DNA of 64,000 nt from Sipunculus nudus (lineage: Eukaryota; Annelida; Sipuncula; Golfingiida; Sipunculidae): contig CM049320.1 in assembly GCA_026874595.1 (NCBI GenBank), positions 37,358,214 through 37,422,213 of the forward strand. Direction: 5' to 3'. This document shows, in pieces, positions 20,782 through 35,335 of this stretch. Under the pieces are notes generated by a model. That model saw only the letters and a program-made list of their open reading frames with translations, was not told the origin of the DNA and made no database searches. Every line of letters begins with the position of its first letter. Position 1 is the stretch's first letter. A program made the position numbers and the translations under genes.

Positions 20782-23559
20782 AGAATATTTCATACCCAGA
20801 GGGTTGGGCCAACCCATATCCCAAATGCAGCACATACCAACAGTGACAAAACTGACTGGGGTATTTCATGCCACAAGGGTTAGGGTAACCCATATCTCGC
20901 ATATAGCATACATTATTAGCGACAAACATTTGAGGAGTATTTCATGCCTGAAGGGTTAGGGTAAACCGTACTCCGGATACAGCATACATTAATACTGACA
21001 AATATTTGGCGAGTATTTCATGCCTGAAGGGTTAGCCAAACCCGCATTCCGGATAAAGCATACTTTTATACTGACAAATACTTGGAGAATATTTCATACC
21101 CAGAGGGTTGGGCCTACCCATATCCCAGATACAGCACATACCAACAGTGAAAACACTTACTGGGGTATTTCATGCCTGAAGGGTTAGAGTAACCCATATC
21201 TCGTATATAGAATACCTTATTATCCACAAACATTTGGAGAGTATTTCATGCCTGAAGGGTTAGGGAGACCCGTATTCCGGATATAGCATACATTAATACT
21301 GACAAATACTTGGAGAATATTTCATACTCAGAGGGTTAGGCCAACCCATATCCCACATACAGCACATACCAACAGTGACAACACTTACTGGGGTATTTCA
21401 TGCCTGAAGGGTTAGGGAAACCCGTATTCCGGATATAGCATACATTAATACTGACAAATACTTGGAGAATATTTCATACCCAGAGGGTTAGGCCAACCCA
21501 TATCCAAGATACAGAACATACCAGTTGTGACAATTCTTACTGAATTTTTTCATGCCCGAAGGGTCAGGGTAACCCATATCTCGCTTACAGCATACATTGT
21601 TATCCACAAACATTTGGAGAGTATTTCATGCCTGAAGGGTTAGGGTAACCCGTATTCCGGCTATAGCATACATTAATACTAACAAATACTTGGAAAATAT
21701 TTCATACCCAGAGGGTAAAGCAAACCCATATCCCAAATACAGCCCATACCAACAGTGACAACACTTAATGGGTTATTTCATGCCCGAAGGGTTCGGGTAA
21801 CCCGTATTCCCAATATAACACATATTATTAGTGAAAAACAGGTGATGAAGTATTTGACGCCCGAAGGGTTAGGGTAACCTTATTATCCACAAACATTTGG
21901 CGAGTATTTCATGCCTGAAGGGTTAGGGTAACCCGTATTCCGGATATCAGAGGGTTGGGCCAACCCATATCCCAGATACAGCACATACCTACAGTGACAA
22001 CACTTACTGGGGTATTTCATGCCCGAACGGTTAGGGTAACCCATATCTCGTATATAGAATCCCTTATTATCCACAAACATTTGGAGAGTATTTCATGCCT
22101 GAAGGTTTACGGTCAAACATTAATACTGACAAATACTTGGAGAATATTTCATACTCAGAGGGTTAGGCCAACCCATATCCCACATACAACACTTACCAAC
22201 AGTGACAACACTTACCGGGGTATTTCGTGCCCGGAAGGGTTAGGGTAACCCATATCTCGTATATAAAATACCTTATTATCCACAAACCTTAGGGAAGTAT
22301 TTCATGCCTGAAGAATTAGGGTAACTGGTATTCCGGATATAGCATACATTAATACTGACTGATACTTGGAGAATATTTCATACCCAGAGGGTTAGGCCAA
22401 ACCATATCCCAGATACAGCCCATGCCAACAGTGAGAACACTTAATGGGGTATTTCATGCCCGAAGTGTTCGGGTAACCCGTATTCCCAATATAACACATA
22501 TTAGTAGTGACAAACAGGTGATGTAGTATTTGACGCCCGAAGGGTTAGGGTAACCTTATTATCCAGAAACATATGGAGAGTATTTCATGCCTGAAGGGTT
22601 AGGGTAACCCGTATTCCGGATATCAGAGGGTTAGGCCAAGCAATATCCCAGATAAAGCACACACCAACAGTGACAACACTTACTGGGGTATTTCATGCCC
22701 GAAGGTTTAGGGTAACCCTTATCTCGTCTATAGGATACCTTATTATCCACAAACATTTGGAGAGTATTTCATGCCTGAAGGGTTAGGGTAACCCGTATTC
22801 CGGATATCAGAGGGTTAGGCCAAGCAATATCCCAGATACAGCACATACCAACAGTGACAACACTTACTGGGGTATTTCATGCCCGAAGGTTTAGGGTAAC
22901 CCTTATCTCGTCTATAGGATACCTTATTATCCACAAACATTTGAAGAGTTTTTCATGCCTGAAGAATTAGGGTAACTGGTATTCTGGATATAGCATACAT
23001 TAATACTGACAAATACTTGGAGAATATTTCATACCCAGAGGGTTAGGCCAAACCATATCCCAGATACAGCCCGTGCCAACAGTGCGAACACTTAATGGGG
23101 TATTTCATGCCCGAAGGGTTAGGGTAACCCGTATTCCCAATATAACACATATTAGTAGTGACAAACAGGTGATGTAGTATTTGACGCCCGAAGGGTTAGG
23201 GTAACCTTATTATCCACAAACATTTGGAGAGTATTTCATGCCTGAAGGGTTAGGGTAACCCGTATTCCGGATATCAGAGGGTTAGGCCAAGCAATATCCC
23301 AGATACAGCACATACCAAAAGTGACAACACTTACTGGGGTATTTCATGCCCGAAGGTTTAGGGTAACCCTTATCTCGTCTATAGGATACCTTATTATCCA
23401 CAAACATTTGAAGAGTTTTTCATGCCTGAAGGGTCAGGGTAACCCGTATTCCGGATATAGCATACATTAATACTGACAAATACTTGGAGAATATTTCATA
23501 CCCAGAGGGTTAGGCAAACCCATATCCCAAATACAGCCCATACCAACAGTGACAACACT

Positions 23560-24150
23560 TAATGGGGTATTTCATGCCCGAAGGTTTAGGGTAACCCGTA
23601 TTCCCAATATAACACATATTAGTAGTGACAAACAGGTGATGTAGTATTTGACGCCCGAAGGGTTAGGGTAACCTTATTATCCACAAACATTTGGCAAGTA
23701 TTTCATGTCTGAAGGGTTAGGGTAACCCGTATTCCGGATATCAGAGGGTTTGGCCAACCCATATCCCAGATACAGAACATACCAACAGTGACAAAACTTA
23801 CTGGGGTATTTCATGCCCGAACGGTTAGGGTAACCCATATCTCTTATATAGAATCCCTTATTATCAACAAACATTTGGAGAGTATTTCATGCCTGAAGGT
23901 TTACGGTAAAACATTAATACTGACAAATACTTGGAGAATATTTCATACTCAGAGGGTAAGGCCAACGAATATCCCACATACAGCACATACCAACAGTGAC
24001 AACACTTACTGGGGTATTTCGTGCCCGGAAGGGTTAGGGTAACCCATATCTCGTATATAAAATACCTTATTATCCACAAACCTTAGGGGAGTATTTCATG
24101 CCTGAAGAATTAGGGTAACTGGTATTCCGGATATAGCATACATTAATACT
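23560..24150. repeat. Satellite sub-block duplicated at +3,420 bp
   Basis: Nearly identical to about 26,980-27,570. The offset of 3,420 bp is exactly 15 units of 228 bp. Confidence 0.8.
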
Positions 24151-26930
24151 GACAAAGACTTGGATAATATTTCATACCCAGAGGGTTAGGTAAACCCATA
24201 TCCCAGATACAGCACATACCAACAGTGACAACACTTACTGGGGTATTTCATGCCCGAAGGTTTAGGGTAACCCTTATCTCGTCTATAGGATACCTTATTA
24301 TCCACAAACATTTGGAGAGTTTTTCATGCCTGAAGGGTCAGGGTAACCCGTATTCCGGATATAGCATACATTAATACTGACAAATACTTGGAGAATATTT
24401 CATACCCAGAGGGTTAGGTAAACCCATATCCCAGATACAGCACATACCAACAGTGACAACACTTACTGGGGTATAACATGCACGAAGGGTTAGGGTAACC
24501 CATGTCTTGCATATAGCATGCATTATTATCAACAAAAATTTGGAGAGTATTTCATGCCTGAAGAATTAGGGTAACTGGTATTCCGGATATAGCATACATT
24601 AATACTGACTGATTCTTGGAGAATATTTCATACCCAGAGGGTTAGGCCAAACCATATGCCAGATACAGCCCGTACCAACAGTGAGAACACTTAATGGGGT
24701 ATTTCATGCCCGAAGGGTTAGGGTAACCCGTATTCCCAATATAACACATATTTGTAGTGACAAACAGGTGATGTAGTATTTGACGCCCGAAGGGTTAGGG
24801 TATCCTTATTATCCACAAACATTTGGCAAGTATTTCATGTCTGAAGGGTTAGGGTAACCCGTATTTTCCGGATATCAGAGGGTTGGGCCAACCCATATCC
24901 CAGATACAGCACATACCAACAGTGACAACACTTACTGGGGTATTTCATGCCCGAACGGTTAGGGTAACCCATATCTCGTATATAGAATACCTTATTATCC
25001 ACAAACATTTGGAGAGTATTTCATGCCTGAAGGTTTACGGTAAAACATTAATACTGACAAATACTTGGAGAATATTTCATACTCAGAGGGTTAGGCCAAC
25101 CCATATCCCACATACAGCACATACCAACAGTGACAACACTTACTGGGGTATTTCGTGCCCGGAAGGGTTAGGGTAACCCATATCTCGTATATAAAATACC
25201 TTATTATCCACAAACCTTAGGGGAGTATTTCATGCCTGAAGAATTAGGGTAACTGGTATTCCGGATATAACATACATTAATACTGACTGATACTTGGAGA
25301 ATATTTGGAGAATATTTCATACCCAGAGGGTTAGGTAAACCCATATCCCAGATACAGCACATACCAACAGTGACAACACTTACTGGGGTATAACATGCCC
25401 GAAGGATTAGGGTAACCCATGTCTTGAATATAGCATGCCTTATTATCAACAAACATTTGGAGAGTATTTCATGCCTGAAGAGTTAGGGTAACCCGTATTC
25501 CGGCTAAAGCGTACATTAATACTGACAAATACTTGGAGAATATTTCATACCCAGAGGGTTAGGTAAACCCATATCACAGATACAGCACATACCAACAGTG
25601 ACAACACTTACTGGGGTATAACATGCCCGAAGGGTTAGGGTAACCCATGTCTTGCATATATCATGCATTATTATCAACAAAAATTTGGAGAGTATTTCAT
25701 GCCTGAAGAATTAGGGTAACTGGTATTCCGGATATAGCATACATTAATACTGACTTGTACTTGGAGAATATTTCATACCCAACGGGTTAGGCCAAACAAT
25801 ATCCCAGATACAGCCCGTGCCAACAGTGAGAACACTTAATGGGGTATTTCATGCCCGAAGGGTTCGGGTAACCCGTATTCCCAATATAACACATATTAGT
25901 AGTGACAAACAAGTGATGTAGTATTTGACGCCCGATAGGTTAGGTTAACCTTATTATCCACAAACATTTGGCAAGTATTTCATGCCTGACGGGTAAGGGT
26001 AACCCGTATTCCGGATATCAGAGGGTTGGGCCAACCCATATCCCAGATACAGCACATACCAACAGTGACAACACTTACTGGGGTATTTCATGCCCGAACG
26101 GTTAGGGTAACCCATATCTCGTATATAGAATACCTTATTATCCACAAACACATGGAGAGTATTTCATGCCTGAAGGTTTACGGTAAAACATTAATACTGA
26201 CAAATACTTGGAGAATATTTCATACTCAGAGGGTTAGGCCAACCCATATCCCACATACAGCACATACCAACAGTGACAACCCTTACTGGGGTATTTCGTG
26301 CCCGAAGGGTTAGGGTTACCCATATCTCGCTTACAGCATACATTGTTATCCACAAACATTTGGAGAGTATTTCATGCCTGAAGGGTTAGGGTAACCCGTA
26401 TTCCGGCTATAGCATACATTAATACTAATAAAATACTTGGAAAATATTTCATACCCAGAGGGTGAGGCAAACCCATATCCCAAATACAGCCCATACCAAC
26501 AGTGACAACACTTAATGGGGAATTGCATGCCCGAAGGGTTAGGGTAACCCGTATTCCGGATATAACACATATTAGTAGTGACAAACAGGTGATGTAGTAT
26601 TTGACGCCCGAAGGGTTAGGGTAACCTTATTATTCACAAACATTTGGAGAGTATTTCAGGCCTGAAGGGTTAGGGTAACCCGTATTCCCGATATCAGAGG
26701 GTTAGGCCAACCAATATCCCAGATACAGCACATACCAACAGTGACAACACTTACTGGGGTATTTCATGCCCGAAGGTTTAGGGTAACCCTTATCTTGTCT
26801 ATAGGATACCTTATTATCCACAAACATTTGGAGAGTTTTTCATGCCTGAAGGGTCAGGGTAACCCGTATTCCGGATATAGCATACATTAATACTGACAAA
26901 TACTTGGAGAATATTTCATACCCAGAGGGT
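24137..26930. repeat. ~2.8-kb satellite block duplicated at 31,589-34,610
   Basis: Landmarks recur at +7,452 bp (for example 24,157 and 31,609; 25,204 and 32,656; 25,954 and 33,406). From about 26,346 onward the offset becomes 7,680 bp, because one additional 228-bp unit lies at about 33,790-34,020 in the second copy. The blocks differ by scattered substitutions. Confidence 0.85.
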
Positions 26931-27667
26931 TAGGCCAAACCATATCCCAGAAACAGCCCGTGCCAACAGTGAGAACACTTAATGGGGTATTTCATGCCCG
27001 AAGGGTTAGGGTAACCCGTATTCCCAATATAACACATATTAGTAGTGACAAACAGGTGATGTAGTATTTGACGCCCGAAGGGTTAGGGTAACCTTATTAT
27101 CCACAAACATTTGGCAAGTATTTCATGTCTGAAGGGTTAGGGTAACCCGTATTCCGGATATCAGAGGGTTTGGCCAACCCATATCCCAGATACAGAACAT
27201 ACCAACAGTGACAACACTTACTGGGGTATTTCATGCCCGAACGGTTAGGGTAACCCATATCTCTTATATAGAATCCCTTATTATCAACAAACATTTGGAG
27301 AGTATTTCATGCCTGAAGGTTTACGGTAAAACATTAATACTGACAAATACTTGGAGAATATTTCATACTCAGAGGGTAAGGCCAACGAATATCCCACATA
27401 CAGCACATACCAACAGTGACAACACTTACTGGGGTATTTCGTGCCCGGAAGGGTTAGGGTAACCCATATCTCGTATATAAAATACCTTATTATCCACAAA
27501 CCTTAGGGGAGTATTTCATGCCTGAAGAATTAGGGTAACTGGTATTCCGGATATAGCATACATTAATACTGACTGATACTTGGAGAATATTTCATACCCA
27601 GAGGGTTAGGCCAAACCATATCCCAGATACAGCCCGTGCCAACAGTGAGAACACTTAATGGGGTATT

Positions 27668-30600
27668 TCATGCCCGAAGGGTTAGGGTAACCCATATCTC
27701 GCTTACAGCATACATTGTTATCCACAAACATTTGGAGAGTATTTCATGCCTGAAGGGTTAAGGGTACCCCGTATTCCGGCTATAGCATACATTAATACTA
27801 ATAAAATACTTAGAAAATATTTCATACCCAGAGGGTGAGGCAAACCCATATCCCAAATACAGCCCATACCAACAGTAACAACACTTAATGGGGTATTGCA
27901 TTCCCGAAGGGTTAGGGTAACCCGTATTCCGGATATAACACATATTAGTAGTGACAAACAGGTGATGTATTATTTGACGCCCGAAGGGTTAGGGTAAACT
28001 TATTATCCACAAACATTTGGAGAGTATTTCATGCCTGAAGGGTTAGGGTAACCCGTATTCCGGATATCAGAGGGTTGGGCCAACCCATATCCCAGATACA
28101 GCACATACCAACAGAGACAACACTTACTGGGGTATTTCATGCCCGAACGGTTAGGATAACCCATATCTCGTATATAGAATACCTTATTATCCACAAACAT
28201 TTGGAGAGTATTTCATGCCTGAAGGTTTACGGTAAAACATTAATACTGACAAATACTTGGAGAATATTTCATTCTCAGAGGGTTAATGGGGTATTTCATG
28301 CCCGAAGGTTTAGGGTAACCCTTATCTCGTCTATAGGATACCTTATTATCCACAAACATTTTGAGAGTTTTTCATGCCTGAAGGGTCAGGGTAACCCGTA
28401 TTCCGGATATAGCATACATTAATACTGACAAATACTTGGAGAATATTTCATACCCAGAGGGTTAGTTAAACCCATCTCCCAGATACAGCACATACCAACA
28501 GTGACAACACTTACTGGGGTATTTCATGCCTGAAGGGTTAGGGTAACCCGTATTCCGGATATCAGAGGGTTAGGCCAACCAATGTCCCAGATACAGCACA
28601 TACCAACAGTGACAACACTTACTGGGGTATTTCATGCCCGAAGGGTTAGGGTAACCCATGTCTTGCATATATCATGCATTATTATCAACAAAAATTTGGA
28701 GAGTATTTCATTCCTGAAGGGTTTGGGAAACCCGCATTCCGGATATAGCATACATTAATACTGACAAATATTTGGAGAATATTTCATACCCAGAGGGTTA
28801 GGCCAACCCATATCCCACATACAGCACATACCATCAGTGACAACACTTACTGGGGTATTTCGTGCCCGAAGGGTTAGGGTAACCCATATCTCGTATATAA
28901 AATACCTTATTATCCACAAACCTCAGGGGAGTATTTCAATTACGAAGGGTTACGGTAACCCGTATTCCGGATATAGCATACATTAATACTGACAAATATT
29001 TGGAGAATATTTCATACCCAGAGGGTTAGGCCAACCCATATCCCAGATACATAACATACCAGTAGTGACAATTCTTACTGAGGTTTTTTCATGCCCGAAG
29101 GGTTAGGGTAACCCATATCTCGCTTACAGCATACATTGTTATCCACAAACATTTGGAGAGTATTTCATGCCTGAAGGGTTAAGGGTAACCCGTATTCCGG
29201 CTATAGCATACATTAATACTAATAAAATACTTGGAAAATATTTCATACCCAGAGGGTGAGGCAAACCCATATCCCAAATACAGCCCATACCAACAGTGAC
29301 AACACTTAATGGGGTATTGCATTCCCGAAGGGTTAGGGTAACCCGTATTCCGGATATAACACATATTAGTAGTGACAAACAGGTGATGTATTATTTGACG
29401 CCCGAAGGGTTAGGGTAAACTTATTATCCACAAACATTTGGAGAGTATTTCATGCCTGAAGGGTTAGGGTAACCCGTATTCCGGATATCAGAGGGTTGGG
29501 CCAACCCATATCCCAGATACAGCACATACCAACAGAGACAACACTTACTGGGGTATTTCATGCCCGAACGGTTAGGGTAACCCATATCTCGTATATAGAA
29601 TACCTTATTATCCACAAACATTTGGAGAGTATTTCATGCCTGAAGGTTTACGGTAAAACATTAATACTGACAAATACTTGGAGAATATTTCATTCTCAGA
29701 GGGTTAATGGGGTATTTCATGCCCGAAGGTTTAGGGTAACCCTTATCTCGTCTATAGGATACCTTATTATCCACAAACATTTTGAGAGTTTTTCATGCCT
29801 GAAGGGTCAGGGTAACCCGTATTCCGGATATAGCATACATTAATACTGACAAATACTTGGAGAATATTTCATACCCAGAGGGTTAGTTAAACCCATCTCC
29901 AAGATACAGCACATACCAACAGTGACAACACTTACTTGGGTATTTCATGCCTGAAGGGTTAGGGTAACCCGTATTCCGGATATCAGAGGGTTAGGCCAAC
30001 CAATGTCCCAGATACAGCACATACCAACAGTGTCAACACTTACTGGGGTATTTCATGCCCGAAGGGTTAGGGTAACCCATGTCTTGCATATATCATGCAT
30101 TATTATCAACAAAAATTTGGAGAGTATTTCATTCCTGAAAGGTTTGGGAAACCCGCATTCCGGATATAGCATACATTAATACTGACAAATATTTGGAGAA
30201 TATTTCATACCCAGAGGGTTAGGCCAACCCATATCCCACATACAGCACATACCATCAGTGACAACACTTACTGGGGTATTTCGTGCCCGAAGGGTTAGGG
30301 TAACCCATATCTCGTATATAAAATACCTTATTATCCACAAACCTCAGGGGAGTATTTCAATTACGAAGGGTTACGGTAACCCGTATTCCGGATATAGCAT
30401 ACATTAATACTGACAAATATTTGGAGAATATTTCATACCCAGAGGGTTAGGCCAACCCATATCCCAGATACATAACATACCAGTAGTGACAATTCTTACT
30501 GAGGTTTTTTCATGCCCGAAGGGTTAGGGTAACCCATATCTCGCTTACAGCATACATTGTTATCCACAAACATTTGGAGAGTATTTCATGCCTGAAGGGT

Positions 30601-31606
30601 TAAGGGTACCCCGTATTCCGGCTATAGCATACATTAATACTAATAAAATACTTGGAAAATATTTCATACCCAGAGGGTGAGGCAAACCCATATCCCAAAT
30701 ACAGCCCATACCAACAGTGACAACACTTAATGGGGTATTGCATTCCCGAAGGGTTAGGGTAACCCGTATTCCGGATATAACACATATTAGTAGTGACAAA
30801 CAGGTGATGTATTATTTGACGCCCGAAGGGTTAGGGTAAACTTATTATCCACAAACATTTGGAGAGTATTTCATGCCTGAAGGGTTAGGGTAACCCGTAT
30901 TCCGGATATCAGAGGGTTGGGCCAACCCATATCCCAGATACAGCACATACCAACAGAGACAACACTTACTGGGGTATTTCATGCCCGAACGGTTAGGGTA
31001 ACCCATATCTCGTATATAGAATACCTTATTATCCACAAACATTTGGAGAGTATTTCATGCCTGAAGGTTTACGGTAAAACATTAATACTGACAAATACTT
31101 GGAGAATATTTCATTCTCAGAGGGTTAATGGGGTATTTCATGCCCGAAGGTTTAGGGTAACCCTTATCTCGTCTATAGGATACCTTATTATCCACAAACA
31201 TTTGGAGAGTTTTTCATGCCTGAAGGGTCAGGGTAACCCGTATTCCGGATATAGCATACATTAATACTGACAAATACTTGGAGAATATTTCATACCCAGA
31301 GGGTTAGTTAAACCCATCTCCCAGATACAGCACATACCAACAGTGACAACACTTACTGGGGTATTTCATGCCTGAAGGGTTAGGGTAACCCGTATTCCGG
31401 ATATCAGAGGGTTAGGCCAACCAATGTCCCAGATACAGTACATACCAACAGTGACAACACTTACTGGGGTATTTCATGCCCGAAGGGTTAGGGTAACCCA
31501 TGTCTTGCATATATCATGCATTATTATCAACAAAAATTTGGAGAGTATTTCATTCCTGAAGGGTTTGGGAAACCCGCATTCCGGATATAGCATACATTAA
31601 TACTGA
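27668..31606. repeat. 1,421-bp higher-order repeat, 2.8 copies
   Basis: Landmarks recur at exactly 1,421 bp (27,718, 29,139, 30,560; 28,003, 29,424, 30,845). Copies differ at only a few positions, so this is the youngest layer of the satellite. The unit contains a deletion junction, CTCAGAGGGTTAATGGGG, that fuses two monomer types. Confidence 0.93.
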
Positions 31607-34600
31607 CAAAGACTTGGATAATATTTCATACCCAGAGGGTTAGGTAAACCCATATCCCAGATACAGCACATACCAACAGTGACAACACTTACTGGGGTAT
31701 TTCATGCCCGAAGGTTTAGGGTAACCCTTATCTCGTCTATAGGATACCTTATTATCCACAAACATTTGGAGAGTTTTTCATGCCTGAAGGGTCAGGGTAA
31801 CCCGTATTCCGGATATAGCATACATTAATACTGACAAATACTTGGAGAATATTTCATACCCAGAGGGTTAGGTAAACCCATATCCCAGATACAGCACATA
31901 CCAACAGTGACAACACTTACTGGGGTATAACATGCACGAAGGGTTAGGGTAACCCATGTCTTGCATATAGCATGCATTATTATCAACAAAAATTTGGAGA
32001 GTATTTCATGCCTGAAGAATTAAGGTAACTGGTATTCCGGATATAGCATACATTAATACTGACTGATACTTGGAGAATATTTCATACCCAGAGGGTTAGG
32101 CCAAACCATATGCCAGATACAGCCCGTACCAACAGTGAGAACACTTAATGGGGTATTTCATGCCCGAAGGGTTAGGGTAACCCGTATTCCCAATATAACA
32201 CATATTTGTAGTGACAAACAGGTGATGTAGTATTTGACGCCCGAAGGGTTAGGGTAACCTTATTATCCACAAACATTTGGCAAGTATTTCATGTCTGAAG
32301 GGTTAGGGTAACCCGTTTTCCGGATATCAGAGGGTTGGGCCAACTCATATCCCAGATACAGCACATACCAACAGTGACAACACTTACTGGGGTATTTCAT
32401 GCCCGAACGGTTTGGGTAACCCATATCTCGTATATAGAATCCCTTATTATCCACAAACATTTGGAGAGTATTTCATGCCTGAAGGTTTACGGTAAAACAT
32501 TAATACTGACAAATACTTGGAGAATATTTCATACTCCGAGGGTTAGGCCAACCCATATCCCACATACAGCACATACCAACAGTGACAACACTTACTGGGG
32601 TATTTCGTGCCCGGAAGGGTTAGGGTAACCCATATCTCGTATATAAAATACCTTATTATCCACAAACCTTAGGGGAGTATTTCATGCCTGAAGAATTAGG
32701 GTAACTGGTATTCCGGATATAACATACATTAATACTGACTGATACTTGGAGAATATTTGGAGAATATTTCATACCCAGAGGGTTAGGTAAACCCATATCC
32801 CAGATACAGCACATACCAACAGTGACAACACTTACTGGGGTATAACATGCCCGAAGGATTAGGGTAACCCATGTCTTGAATATAGCATGCCTTATTATCA
32901 ACAAACATTTGGAGAGTATTTCATGCCTGAAGAGTTAGGGTAACCCGTATTCCGGCTAAAGCGTACATTAATACTGACAAATACTTGGAGAATATTTCAT
33001 ACCCAGAGGGTTAGGTAAACCCATCTCACAGATACAGCACATACCAACAGTGACAACACTTACTGGGGTATAACATGCCCGAAGGGTTAGGGTAACCCAT
33101 GTCTTGCATATATCATGCATTATTATCAACAAAAATTTGGAGAGTATTTCATGCCTGAAGAATTAGGGTAACTGGTATTCAGGATATAGCATACATTAAT
33201 ACTGACTGATACTTGGAGAATATTTCATACCCAGAGGGTTAGGCCAAACCATATCCCAGATACAGCCCGTGCCAACAGTGAGAACACTTAATGGGGTATT
33301 TCATGCCCGAAGGGTTCGGGTAACCCGTATTCCCAATATAACACATATTAGTAGTGACAAACAGGTGATGTAGTATTTGACGCCCGATAGGTTAGGTTAA
33401 CCTTATTATCCACAAAAATTTGGCGAGTATTTCATGCCTGACGGGTTAGGGTAACCCGTATTCCGGATATCAGAGGGTTGGGCCAACCCATATCCCAGAT
33501 ACAGCACATACCAACAGTGACAACACTTACTGGGGTATTTCATGCCCGAACGGTTAGGGTAACCCATATCTCGTATATAGAATACCTTATTATCCACAAA
33601 CACATGGAGAGTATTTCATGCCTGAAGTTTTACGGTAAAACATTAATACTGACAAATACTTGGAGAATATTTCATACTCAGAGGGTTAGGCCAACCCATA
33701 TCCCACATACAGCACATACCAACAGTGACAACCCTTACTGGGGTATTTCGTGCCCGAAGGGTTAGGGTTACCCATATCTCGTATATAAAATACCTTATTA
33801 TCCACAAACCTTAGGGGAGTATTTCAATCCCGAAGGGTTACGGTAACCCGTATTCCGGATATAGCATACATTTATACTGACAAAGACTTGGAGAATATTT
33901 CATACCCAGAGGGTTAGGCCAACCCATATCCCAGATACAGAACATACCAGTTGTGACAATTCTTACTGAGGTTTTTCATGCCCGAAGGGTTAGGGTAACC
34001 CATATCTCGCTTACAGCATACATTGTTATCCACAAACATTTGGAGAGTATTTCATGCCTGAAGGGTTAGGGTAACCCGTATTCCGGCTATAGCATACATT
34101 AATACTAATAAAATACTTGGAAAATATTTCATACCCAGAGGGTGAGGCAAACCCATATCCCAAATACAGCCCATACCAACAGTGACAACACTTAATGGGG
34201 AATTGCATGCCCGAAGGGTTAGGGTAACCCGTATTCCGGATATAACACATATTAGTAGTGACAAACAGGTGATGTAGTATTTGACGCCCGAAGGGTTAGG
34301 GTAACCTTATTATTCACAAACATTTGGAGAGTATTTCATGCCTGAAGGGTTAGGGTAACCCGTATTCCGGATATCAGAGGGTTAGGCCAACCAATATCCC
34401 AGATACAGCACATACCAACAGTGACAACACTTACTGGGGTATTTCATGCCCGAAGGTTTAGGGTAACCCTTATCTCGTCAATAGGATACCTTATTATCCA
34501 CAAACATTTGGAGAGTTTTTCATGCCTGAAGGGACAGGGTATCCCGTATTCCGGATATAGCATACATTAATACTGACAAATACTTGGAGAATATTTCATA

Positions 34601-35335
34601 CCCAGAGGGTTAGGTAAACCCATATCCCAGATACAGCACATACCAACAGTGACAACACTTAATGGGGAATTGCATGCCCGAAGGGTTAGGGTAACCCGTA
34701 TTCCGGATATAACACATATTAGTAGTGACAAACAGGTGATGTAGTATTTGACGCCCGAAGGGTTAGGGTAACCTTATTATCCACAAACATTTGGAGAGTA
34801 TTTCATGCCTGAAGGGTTAGGGTAACCCGTATTCCGGATATCAGATGGTTAGGCCAACCCATATCCCAGATACAGCACATACCAACAGTGACAACACTTA
34901 CTGGGGTATTTCATGCCCAAAGGGTTACGGTAACCCATATCTCGTATATAAAATACCTTATTATCCACAAACATAAGGGGAGTTTTTGATGCCTGAAGGG
35001 TTACGGTAACCCGTATTCCGGATATAGCATACATCAATACTAACCAATACTTGGAGAATATTTCATACCAAGAGGGTTAGGCCAACCCATATCCCAGATA
35101 CAGAACATACCAGTAGTGACAACACTTACTGGGGTTTTTCATGCCCGAAGGGTTAGGGTAACCCATATCTCGCTTATAGCATACATTGTAATCCACAAAC
35201 ATTTGGAGAGTATTCATGCCTGAAGGGTTAGGGTTACCCGTATTTCGGATATAGCATACATTATTATTGACAAATACTTGGAGAATATTTCATACCCAGA
35301 GGGTTAGTCTATCCCATATCCCAGATACAGCACAC

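Larger units (their letters stand above)
20778..35335. repeat. 14.5-kb satellite: 76-bp monomers in a 228-bp higher-order unit
   Basis: Three diverged monomer types of about 78, 76 and 74 bp alternate. One carries CCCAGAGGGTTAGGCCAACC, one GCCCGAAGGGTTAGGGTAAC followed by CCATATCTCG, and one GCCTGAAGGGTTAGGGTAAC followed by CCGTATTCCGG. All share TATTTCAT and an inverted GGGTTA...TAACCC box. The order repeats about every 228 bp, and fusion monomers such as GGATATCAGAGGGTT mark deletions. Recurrent frames of 61-115 codons on both strands are repeat shadows. Both edges fall inside the first monomer type. Function is unknown. Confidence 0.97.

Noticed and set aside
20744-35037. Dozens of open frames of 60-115 codons on both strands with recurring GYPNPSGMKY-like peptides
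   Set aside because: They are translations of the satellite. The 228-bp unit is divisible by three, so frames recur; they occur on both strands, break at deletions, and lack start context or splice signals.
20778-35335. Telomere or subtelomere array
   Set aside because: Only one GGGTTAGGG per 76-bp monomer is present and there is no run of perfect telomere repeats, so it is an interstitial satellite with a telomere-like box.
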